Positions 35,601 to 42,781 of a stretch of 64,000 nt of DNA are shown piece by piece. How positions within the stretch are numbered: the first letter of the stretch is position 1; each line of letters opens with the position of its first letter. The notes under the pieces are model-generated. The model was not told where the DNA came from and did no database searches. It saw only the letters and a list, made by a program, of their open reading frames with translations. Origin of the DNA: Luteolibacter arcticus (lineage in GTDB: Bacteria > Verrucomicrobiota > Verrucomicrobiia > Verrucomicrobiales > Akkermansiaceae); assembly GCF_025950235.1 (NCBI RefSeq), contig NZ_JAPDDT010000001.1, positions 620,001 to 684,000 of the forward strand. The letters run 5' to 3'. The translations under genes and the position numbers were made by a program.

Positions 35601-35975
35601 GTGCGCTACAAGGCGTGGGACCCGTGGTCGGCCATGCACCCGACGATCGGGGTGCACACCCCGCTCACCTTCGACGTGGTGGACACCTGGAACAAGCGGT
35701 CGCTCGGCGGCTGTGTGTATCACGTGGTGCATCCCGGCGGACGGAGCTACGAAACACTTCCGGTGAACGCCTACGAAGCCGAGTCGCGGCGGGTCAGCCG
35801 CTTTTGGCAACACGGGCATACTCCCGGCGTCATCGAGCCGGCCTCGACCGGTGGCTTCGGGTATCACCGCGTGGAAGAACGTGCCGGTGGACCGGCGGTC
35901 AGCTACGTGGAAGCCCCGCCGGAAGATCCGGGCATGGAGTTCCCCGTCACGCTTGATTTGCGAATGCAGGGGTAA
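32607..35975 (+). CDS. Transglutaminase-like/DUF2126 protein
   Basis: This large cytosolic protein has 1122 residues. Residues 1 to about 290 make a bacterial transglutaminase-like N domain and core: [21 protein letters not shown], then Cys in [13 protein letters not shown], His in [20 protein letters not shown] with the Asp of the catalytic triad. The rest is DUF2126, linked in recent literature to peptide-bond-forming and circularly permuted ATP-grasp-like enzymes, with [14 protein letters not shown] and later [18 protein letters not shown]. The size is the normal fused form. In many genomes it is adjacent to alpha-E and ATP-grasp genes; here none is nearby, so it stands alone. Confidence 0.9.
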   Translation: [1122 protein letters not shown]

Positions 35976-36049
35976 TCTTGGTCATCACCGTCTTTGATGC
36001 CTGCGAGTTTCACGAAGCGCTGCGGAGAGGAAGGCATCGGAGCGCCCGC

Positions 36050-38158
36050 TCAAACCGCCGGTGCCCGCTGACCGTGCTCGCGCATGAGCCGCCGCAGGCG
36101 CTCTTGGTCGGCGGGCTTGGCCAAGTGCTCGTCAAAGCCGGCTTCGCGGGCGAGCTGCCGGTCTTCGTCACTGCCGTAGCCCGTGAGGGCGATCAACAAG
36201 GTGTGAGCCAGCAAAGGCATCGCCCGTAGTTTCCGCGCCACCTCGTAGCCATCCATGCCAGGCAGGCCGATATCCAGCAGGATCACGTCCGGCAAAAACT
36301 CCTGAGCGATCGTGACGGCATCAGGGCCGGTGTGGGCGAGTCGCGTTTGGTGGCCCAGAAGCTCCTGTAGCATCGCCATGCTCTCCGCTCCATCGTGGTT
36401 ATCGTCCACGATCAAGAGCTTCATGGGCTGTTCGGGTGCGGGTGCGGCCGAGAAGCGCGCCGCGGTTGCTGGGGATCCTTTCATGATTGGCAGCCGCACG
36501 ACAAACTCCGCGCCTCGTCCCGGACCCTCGCTGTGGGCTTCAATGCTGCCGCCATGGAGCCTCACCAGACGGTGAACAATCGTCAGGCCGATACCGAGAC
36601 CTCCGTGGGCGCGATCCAAAGTCCGGCTCGCTTGGACGAACAACTCGAAGACGCGCGGCAGCAGCTTCGGGTCGATGCCGATGCCGTTGTCGCTCACCCG
36701 GATGACGACCTGTGGCTCCGGTGTGGTCAGATCGCGCTCCGCACTCAGGGAAATACGGCTGTGCTCGCCACTGTATTTGCAGGCATTGCCTAACAGATTT
36801 CCAAGCACCTGTTCGAGGCGCGTGGCATCCGCATTGAGATACACGGGCTCCGTTGGCAAGGAGACGGCCAGCGTCTGAGAGCGGGCCTCGCAAAGGAATT
36901 TAGCCCCCTCCCCGGCGGCGATCAGAATCGAATCGAGCAAGACGGGTTCCTTCTTCAGCTCGATCTTCCCTTCGGTGATTCGCGAGACGTCGAGCAGGTC
37001 GTCGATCATCCTGCTCATGTTGTCGATCTGGCGGCTGATCAGGGCTTGGGCCGTCGTGCGCTCGTGCCCGTTGATGCCCGGCGTTTGGAGAATTTGTGAG
37101 GCGTTGCGGAGGGGGGCCAGGGGATTGCGGAGCTCATGCGCAAGCATGGCGAGGAACTCGTCCTTGTTGCGGTCCGCCTGACGGAGCGCGGCCGCTTGCT
37201 CGGCCAATGCCCGCTCGTTCGCGCGCAGGGCGTCATCGGCCAATTTCCTCTCGGTGATGTCATTGAAGATCACCGCCACACGATTGAGCTCGGGATTACC
37301 GAAACGAGAGGCATGGACGTCGTACCAACGCAGGAGTCCGGCGGCTTGGCTTTCGAAGCGGGCGGGCTCTCCGGTCCGAGCCACCCGCCCGTAGATCTCA
37401 AACCAATAGTCCTCGTGATTCGGGACGAGTTCCTTGACCCGCTTGCCCTCGGCGCGGGAGAGGCCGGTGTGCTTTTCGAAAGACGGGCTGACCTGGAGAA
37501 AGCGGTAGTCCACGGCTTTGCCGCGCTCGTCGAAAATCACTTCGATCACGCAAAACCCTTCGTCGATGCTTTCGAACAAGGTGCGATAACGTTCCTCGGA
37601 ATCCCTCAGAGCCACCTCGGCCAGCTTGCGGTCGGTGATATTGCGGATGACGCTCAGGAGTCCGGAAGGATTGCCCTCGTCATCGTATAACCGGCTCACC
37701 GCCGACTCGACGCGGATGGTCTCCCCGCTGTGGAGGACGTGGATGTGCTCGCCGCGCCAATGACCTGTCCGGCGCAGCGCTTCTCTCGCGGCCTGCTCAT
37801 CGTCGGGCGAGACCCATTCGTGGTGAAAAAGTTCCCGCAGGTGCCGGCCCAGTGATTCCGAGGCGCTGACCCCGTATTGCTCCTCGGCAGCCGCATTGAG
37901 GTAGATTACCTGATCGTCCTGGTCGATCGCGATCACCGCGTCGGTCACCTTGGACAGGATATCGCTGCGGAACCGGTTGGACTCGGAATCGGAGGTTTGG
38001 AGGATGAACACCTTCGGCCCGGCTGAGCCGTCCACGACTAGGGCGTCCACTTCTCCAGCGCGAATCGCTCGAAGGGTTTCCTCGGTTTCATCGAGGCGCG
38101 CCGTCAGCTCCGAAATCTCGGTCATCAGGGCGGCGATGTCGGGCTGGATGGACGACAT
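36050..38158 (-). CDS. Hybrid PAS sensor histidine kinase with receiver domain
   Basis: The 702-residue soluble protein combines an N-terminal coiled segment, PAS1 (about 62-175, VTDAVIAIDQDDQVIYLN), PAS2 (about 186-305), a HisKA domain with phosphoacceptor His341 in LAHELRNPL, an ATPase domain (NxxxN near 457; DNGIGI; GGLGIGLTIV), and a C-terminal REC domain (580-700) with Asp585/586 and phospho-Asp629 in LLDIGLPGMDG. It follows the second kaiB after 22 bp on the same strand, and so looks like the output kinase of the Kai operon, comparable in role to SasA but different in build because it lacks the KaiB-like N-terminal domain. That role is inference from position. Confidence 0.93.
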   Translation of the reverse strand: MSSIQPDIAALMTEISELTARLDETEETLRAIRAGEVDALVVDGSAGPKVFILQTSDSESNRFRSDILSKVTDAVIAIDQDDQVIYLNAAAEEQYGVSASESLGRHLRELFHHEWVSPDDEQAAREALRRTGHWRGEHIHVLHSGETIRVESAVSRLYDDEGNPSGLLSVIRNITDRKLAEVALRDSEERYRTLFESIDEGFCVIEVIFDERGKAVDYRFLQVSPSFEKHTGLSRAEGKRVKELVPNHEDYWFEIYGRVARTGEPARFESQAAGLLRWYDVHASRFGNPELNRVAVIFNDITERKLADDALRANERALAEQAAALRQADRNKDEFLAMLAHELRNPLAPLRNASQILQTPGINGHERTTAQALISRQIDNMSRMIDDLLDVSRITEGKIELKKEPVLLDSILIAAGEGAKFLCEARSQTLAVSLPTEPVYLNADATRLEQVLGNLLGNACKYSGEHSRISLSAERDLTTPEPQVVIRVSDNGIGIDPKLLPRVFELFVQASRTLDRAHGGLGIGLTIVHRLVRLHGGSIEAHSEGPGRGAEFVVRLPIMKGSPATAARFSAAPAPEQPMKLLIVDDNHDGAESMAMLQELLGHQTRLAHTGPDAVTIAQEFLPDVILLDIGLPGMDGYEVARKLRAMPLLAHTLLIALTGYGSDEDRQLAREAGFDEHLAKPADQERLRRLMREHGQRAPAV

Positions 38159-38180
38159 GGGGCAATCGGAGTGAATCTTG

Positions 38181-38546
38181 TTAGGGCACCGCTGTTTGGA
38201 CCGGGGTGATGCCCGGCAAGCCTATGGCGGCGAGAAGCCGGTCGGTTCGCGACATGTCGCCGACGAATCTCCGCACCGGTAGCGGCTGTTGTTTCACCAG
38301 CGTGGGCGCTGCGATGATCTGTTCGCTCCGCGCCAATTCGGGATGCTGACAAATGTCGACCACCTCGAGATCATAGCGGTCCTTGAGATGCTCTTCGCAA
38401 ATCCGGCGGGTGTTCACGATCGCCCGGTTCGATTGCACGGTGGGGCCCGTCACGTAGAGGCGAAAGAGATAGCGAACCCCGGCCTGCGCCCGCGCTGCCT
38501 CCTCGAAGGCTTCGAGGACTTCTGCCGGCGTTGGAGCATCGTTCAT
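38181..38546 (-). CDS. kaiB: KaiB-like clock protein, second copy
   Basis: The 121-residue protein has the thioredoxin-like KaiB fold, with an N-terminal extension of about 27 residues. Core features are YLFRLYVTGPTVQSNRAIVNTRRICEEHL, then LEVVDICQHPELARSEQIIAAPTLVKQQPLPVRR. The last part ends GITPVQTAVP. In cyanobacteria KaiB binds KaiC during dephosphorylation; whether this copy can switch fold is unknown. ATG 38546 is preferred; a TTG at 38555 would overlap the preceding gene. It lies 5 nt after the first kaiB, and both are in the kaiC operon. Confidence 0.9.
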   Translation of the reverse strand: MNDAPTPAEVLEAFEEAARAQAGVRYLFRLYVTGPTVQSNRAIVNTRRICEEHLKDRYDLEVVDICQHPELARSEQIIAAPTLVKQQPLPVRRFVGDMSRTDRLLAAIGLPGITPVQTAVP

Positions 38547-38551
38547 GGGAC

Positions 38552-38881
38552 TCAATCCCGCACGGGTTGGACATCGAGACCCACCAGCACCCGATCCTCG
38601 TTGGAGAGGTCTCCGATGATTTTCTTGATGGGCTCGGGAAGACGCCGCACCAGCGTCGGCACAGCCAGGATCTGGTCGCCAGCGGCAAGTTGGGGAGTTT
38701 GCAGCAGGTCGATCAGCTCGATCCGATACTGCCCGGCCATGTGGGTCTCACAGATGCGCTTGAGGTTCGACAGTGCCGTGAGGGATTTCTCCGTCTTCCC
38801 CGCGACGTAGAGCCGCAGTTGGAACGCCGGAACCGTGGAAGTGGCAGGTTTGCCGGGTTTGGTTTTCTTGCAGTCCTTCAT
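38552..38881 (-). CDS. kaiB: KaiB-like clock protein, first copy
   Basis: This is a 109-residue KaiB homologue directly coupled to kaiC, its ATG overlapping the kaiC stop by 4 nt (ATGA). The sequence [20 protein letters not shown] and [29 protein letters not shown] matches KaiB closely. The N-terminus carries a basic stretch ([15 protein letters not shown]). It differs considerably from the second copy in length and residues, so the two may have separate jobs, for example one binding KaiC and one binding the kinase. That division is speculation. Confidence 0.93.
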   Translation of the reverse strand: MKDCKKTKPGKPATSTVPAFQLRLYVAGKTEKSLTALSNLKRICETHMAGQYRIELIDLLQTPQLAAGDQILAVPTLVRRLPEPIKKIIGDLSNEDRVLVGLDVQPVRD

Positions 38882-40629
38882 GCTTTTGGTTTGTTGCGGC
38901 CGTTGCCGGCCTGGCTTCCGCCGCGGCGCGTGGAAAGGGTGTCGAAATCCGTCTTCTCCGTATCCTCCCGGGCCACTTCCTGTGCCAGTGCGAAGTCCAT
39001 TTCCGCGGCCTCCGATTCCGCTTGCGACTTGAGTAGTGAAATCTGGACTTCGATGGCCTTCTGGTTGGAGAGGAACCGCCGCATTTTCCGCTCGTGGTCC
39101 TGGCGGTCGATCTGTCGTGTTGCGCGTTCGCGCGCTTCTTGGGTGATCCGCGAAGTGCCGGTAAATACGCCATTCGCGCCGAGATAAACGTCGACGAGAT
39201 CGATGCCTGAATCTCCCATCACGAATTCCCGGACTTGGTTGGAGTGGGACATGCCGCGCGCTTTGAGCACGTAGAGCGTGCGGTTGCGCTCGCCATTCAT
39301 TTCGTGATTTCGCAGGAGCAACCAGACGTCCATCAGCGAGGAAACGCCGACTTGGGAATCCTCACTTGGAGTGATGGCCATCGTCCCGTGAGTCAGGCTG
39401 GTGAAGACCGCGGTGATATCCTGTTGCTTGAGAAAGTCGATCAGACGCATCAAGGTGGGCTTCACTTCCAGCTCGTCGCGCTCCAGGGTGAGATTGCTGA
39501 TCGGATCCACCGCCACGACGGACGGTTGAAAGGCGACCACCGTGTCGTGCATCATGACCAGATGCTGCTCCAGTCCCTGAAGGGTAGGGCGCGAGGAATG
39601 AATCTGAAGAAGGCCCTTCTTGATCCATTTCTCCAGATCGATGCCGATCGAAAGCATGTTGCGAATGATCTGTTGGGCGGATTCCTCGTAGGCGAAGAGC
39701 AGCGCTTTTTCCCCCCGCTTGCAGGCCGCATCCACGAAGCTTGCCCCGATGCTGCTCTTGCCGGTGCCAGGGGAACCGGACACCAGCATGCTGGAACCGC
39801 GGAAGATTCCTTTGCCTCCGAACATCTCGTCGAGCGCGGCAATCCCGGTGGCGACCTGCTCGGTGGGAGCATGATGGTCGAGCTTCAGCGAGGTGATGGG
39901 CAGGACCGAAATGCCGCGTTCGCCGATCAGGAACGGATATTCATTGGTGCCATGGGATGAGCCTCGATACTTGACTACCCGCAGGCGTCGCGTGGAAATC
40001 TGGTCACTGACGCGGTGATCCAAGGTGATCACGCAGTCGGCCACATATTCTTCCAGGCCGAAACGGGTGATGCTCCCTTCGCCCTTTTCGCCGGTGATCA
40101 GGGCTGTGACCCCGCGGTCCTTCAGCCAGCGGAACAGGCGCCTGAGTTCGGCCCGTAAAATCGCATGGTCCGGCAGACCCGCGAAGAGTGCCTCGATCGT
40201 GTCGAGAACGACCCGCTTCGCGCCGATGGTATCGATGGCGTGTCCCAAGCGGATGAAGAGGCCCTCGAGGTCGTATTCACCGGTTTCTTCGATCTCGCTC
40301 CGCTCAATGTGGACGTGATCGAGAATGATCTTCTTGCTAGCGGCCAGTTTCTTCAGGTCGAAGCCGAGGGAGCGCACGTTGGCGGTCAACTCGCCGGCAT
40401 TCTCCTCGAACATCATGAACACGCCCGGTTCGCCAAACTCTAAGGCACCACGGACAATGAACTCCGTGGCGAACAGGGTCTTTCCGGCACCCGCACTTCC
40501 GGAAAGCAAGGTGGGCCGGCCAGCGGGCAATCCACCACCAGTGATTTCATCAAGGCCTTTGATGCCTGTCGGCGCCTTGGGAATGGCGGGGTGATCGTCT
40601 GAAGAGGAGGAGGAGGCTTTGCGAGGCAT
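38878..40629 (-). CDS. kaiC: KaiC-like circadian clock ATPase
   Basis: KaiC is a double-ATPase hexamer that autophosphorylates in the CII half. The 583-residue copy has a CI Walker A GSAGAGKT (44-51), catalytic Glu pair 75-76, CII Walker A GSPGTGKS (285-292) and Glu 315-316. At the place of the S. elongatus phosphosites Ser431/Thr432 stand Ser430-Ser431 in [14 protein letters not shown]. The C-terminal tail ([18 protein letters not shown]...) is long and charged, where cyanobacterial KaiC binds KaiA; no kaiA gene is seen. Start at ATG 40629; the frame stays open upstream without similarity. It heads the operon with two kaiB genes and a hybrid kinase. Confidence 0.94.
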   Translation of the reverse strand: MPRKASSSSSDDHPAIPKAPTGIKGLDEITGGGLPAGRPTLLSGSAGAGKTLFATEFIVRGALEFGEPGVFMMFEENAGELTANVRSLGFDLKKLAASKKIILDHVHIERSEIEETGEYDLEGLFIRLGHAIDTIGAKRVVLDTIEALFAGLPDHAILRAELRRLFRWLKDRGVTALITGEKGEGSITRFGLEEYVADCVITLDHRVSDQISTRRLRVVKYRGSSHGTNEYPFLIGERGISVLPITSLKLDHHAPTEQVATGIAALDEMFGGKGIFRGSSMLVSGSPGTGKSSIGASFVDAACKRGEKALLFAYEESAQQIIRNMLSIGIDLEKWIKKGLLQIHSSRPTLQGLEQHLVMMHDTVVAFQPSVVAVDPISNLTLERDELEVKPTLMRLIDFLKQQDITAVFTSLTHGTMAITPSEDSQVGVSSLMDVWLLLRNHEMNGERNRTLYVLKARGMSHSNQVREFVMGDSGIDLVDVYLGANGVFTGTSRITQEARERATRQIDRQDHERKMRRFLSNQKAIEVQISLLKSQAESEAAEMDFALAQEVAREDTEKTDFDTLSTRRGGSQAGNGRNKPKA

Positions 40630-40961
40630 GGTTTTCGAAGGTGGAGTTGCTGACTTGACCCCGATCGCAACTCTCAGGCCAAACCGCTTCCCCACGTCCC
40701 ATGCTACGTCCCCGTAGGTATTTTGAGGCGTGTTCTGGGTTGTAAGGAACCCCGCGAAATTGCAATTTGCATCAGCCTGCAAAAAGTCGATCTGCGAAGC
40801 GCAATAGGACGTGGCACCCTTCTCCGTGGCCGAGGCCAAGGCCGCCGATGGCAGAAAAACAGGGCCTTGGGCTGTGGTAGTGCTTCAGGCGATTTCAGTG
40901 GTGCTTTGCTCGCAAATTTTGCGCGAAAGATTTCCCGGCGTTCGGGTAATTTCCTGCGGAG
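40630..40961. promoter_or_regulatory. 332-bp divergent region between kaiC and ECF sigma gene
   Basis: No gene is supported here. It must hold promoters for both divergent operons. Two AT-rich palindromes stand out in otherwise GC-rich DNA: AAATTGCAATTT (perfect, 40757-40768) and CGCAAATTTTGCG (40911-40923, one central base), the second 38 bp from the sigma start. Either could be an operator. A short CCCG/CGGG hairpin precedes the sigma gene. Confidence 0.45.
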
Positions 40962-41486
40962 ATGTCCGCCGAACCGCACAGCGCAGAGGAAAGAATCGTG
41001 GGCCTGATTGCCCGGCATCAGCCGGAGATCCATCGCTATGTGCTTTCCCTGCTGCCGGATCGCATGCTGGCGGACGATGTGGTGCAGGAGACCAATCTCG
41101 TCCTCTGGCGCAAGGCGGCGGAGTATGACGCCGCCCAGCCTTTCCTGCCGTGGGCACTCACCATCGCGTGGTATCAGGTGAAAGCCGCCCGCCGCGATTC
41201 CGGGCGCGACCGCCATGTCTTCGACGACTCGCTGGTGGAACTCCTGGCCGTGGAGAATCGAGAACACGATGCCCGCGAGACGGATCTGGAAGCCGCGTTG
41301 GAGAAGTGTCTCGGCGAGCTTTCCGAAAGCAACCGCCGCCTGATCCTCGCGCGCTACACGCCGGGCGCCTCCGTGCAGGACCTGGCGGCGGAGCGCAAGC
41401 AGACGCCGACCGCGCTTTCGCTGGTGCTGATGCGGCTCCGCAAGGCGCTGGAAGTCTGCATCGAACGCAAACTCGCCACCTCATGA
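40962..41486 (+). CDS. ECF-type sigma factor of the Planctomycetes/Verrucomicrobia class
   Basis: The 174-residue protein has region 2 (HRYVLSLLPDRMLADDVVQETNLVLWRKAAEYD) and region 4 (LSESNRRLILARYTPGASVQDLAAERKQTPTALS with the recognition helix near 'TALSLVLMRLRKAL'). It matches the ECF sigma group common in this phylum. It should direct RNA polymerase to its own regulon in response to an envelope signal. Its TGA overlaps the ATG of the FecR-domain gene, forming a sigma/anti-sigma-like pair, and PSD1 and DUF1501 genes follow in the same operon. Confidence 0.92.
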   Translation: MSAEPHSAEERIVGLIARHQPEIHRYVLSLLPDRMLADDVVQETNLVLWRKAAEYDAAQPFLPWALTIAWYQVKAARRDSGRDRHVFDDSLVELLAVENREHDARETDLEAALEKCLGELSESNRRLILARYTPGASVQDLAAERKQTPTALSLVLMRLRKALEVCIERKLATS

Positions 41487-42781
41487 AGGAAGACCGGCTC
41501 GATCTCCTGTTGCACGCGCTCTTCGAGGAGAGCCTCGGGGAGGCTGATCGCGCGGAGTTGAATGCCATGCTGGCCGCCGATCCACAGGCGCGGGCTCGCT
41601 ACCGCCGGGTCGTGGCGATTCACTCGGTCTTGGTGCGCAAGGCGGCATCGCCGTCGTTCTTCGAAGCTCCGGTCACTGAGAAAGTGACCGCTTTTCCAAG
41701 GCGTTGGCTCACGGCCGTGGCGGCAGTTGCGCTGCTGGCGGGAGGACTTTCGTTCGTCGCATTGCGTCCGCGTGGGCCGGTGGCAAACGTCCTCGAAACA
41801 CAAGGGGTCGCCTGGGCCGAGGGATCGGCCACGCCCTCGGCGGGCCGTTTGCCGGTGGCGGTGCCCCTTGAGTTCACGCGCGGCTTCGTGAGACTTGGCT
41901 TTCCCAGCGGGGCGAACGTGACTCTTGAAGCACCGTGCCGCTTCCGTCTGGACGAAAAGGAAGCGCTTTCCGTGCTCCATGGACGGGCCTCCGTCCACAC
42001 CCCGGATGGTGCGGAGGGCTTCCGCATCGACACGCCCGGCGGTCGCTTTGTCGATCTCGGCACCGAGTTCGGGCTGGCAGTCGGCAGCGATGGCACGACA
42101 CCCGTCGTGCTCACGGAGGTCTTCAAGGGCGAATTGGAGATCGAGGCGACGAGCACCCGCCTGACCGTGGGAGAAAGCCGGGCTCTCGTGCGTGAGGAGG
42201 GCAAGCCGAAGCTACTTGCCGCCCTCGACGAGTCGCCGGTGACGCTGGTCAACCATGCCCGTGCGCTGCCAGCGGCGATCTCTTCCGCGGACAATCTCGC
42301 CTCCGGAAAGCCGGTCTTTAGTCCCGGCTACTGCACCCGTCCGCACGGCTCGGTGTTTCCGCCGGAGAATCTAACCGACGGACGCCTGAATGACAGCGGG
42401 GTCCCCGGCGATTGGTCGTTCTGGCTCGCGCCGGACGGCGATGACGGGGAGTTCACCGTGGACTTGCTGCAGCCTCAGAAAGTCGGGCGTGTTTCCCTGC
42501 AAAACACCAACAACCGCGGCATCGATGATCGCGGGACGGCTGCCTTCGAGGTGTTTGGTTCGTTGGACAACAAGCACTTCTTCCCGCTGACCGATGGTGA
42601 ACTCCCGCGTATCAACTCGCCTCGTGGCAGCGAGTTTCCGTTCCACGACTTCAGCTTCAGCCCCGTGGAAGCTCGATATATGAAGATGGTGGTCAGCCGG
42701 CACTATCGCCATCTCAAGCGACCTGCCAGCGATCCTCACCATGGAGGCGGACTGAATGAGATCCGGATTTTTGCCGAATGA
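41483..42781 (+). CDS. FecR-domain transmembrane protein with discoidin-like C-terminus
   Basis: The 432-residue protein has a cytoplasmic N-terminal helical segment of about 70 residues (anti-sigma-like, LLLHALFEESLGEADRAELNAML). One membrane helix spans 75-94 (WLTAVAAVALLAGGLSFVAL) and a FecR domain about 110-235, with PSGANVTLEAPCRFRL and IDTPGGRFVDLGTEFGLAV. The C-terminal 165 residues resemble a discoidin/F5-8C carbohydrate-binding fold (GRLNDSGVPGDWSFWLAPD, then VEARYMKMVVSRHYRH). It could sense an extracellular ligand and hold the sigma factor. Start fixed by the 4-nt ATGA overlap with the sigma gene; its stop overlaps the PSD1 ATG likewise. Confidence 0.88.
   Translation: MKEDRLDLLLHALFEESLGEADRAELNAMLAADPQARARYRRVVAIHSVLVRKAASPSFFEAPVTEKVTAFPRRWLTAVAAVALLAGGLSFVALRPRGPVANVLETQGVAWAEGSATPSAGRLPVAVPLEFTRGFVRLGFPSGANVTLEAPCRFRLDEKEALSVLHGRASVHTPDGAEGFRIDTPGGRFVDLGTEFGLAVGSDGTTPVVLTEVFKGELEIEATSTRLTVGESRALVREEGKPKLLAALDESPVTLVNHARALPAAISSADNLASGKPVFSPGYCTRPHGSVFPPENLTDGRLNDSGVPGDWSFWLAPDGDDGEFTVDLLQPQKVGRVSLQNTNNRGIDDRGTAAFEVFGSLDNKHFFPLTDGELPRINSPRGSEFPFHDFSFSPVEARYMKMVVSRHYRHLKRPASDPHHGGGLNEIRIFAE

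Noticed and set aside
40630-40839. Upstream extension of kaiC to an earlier ATG
   Set aside because: The extra 70 residues have no KaiC similarity and lie in what must be the divergent promoter region.
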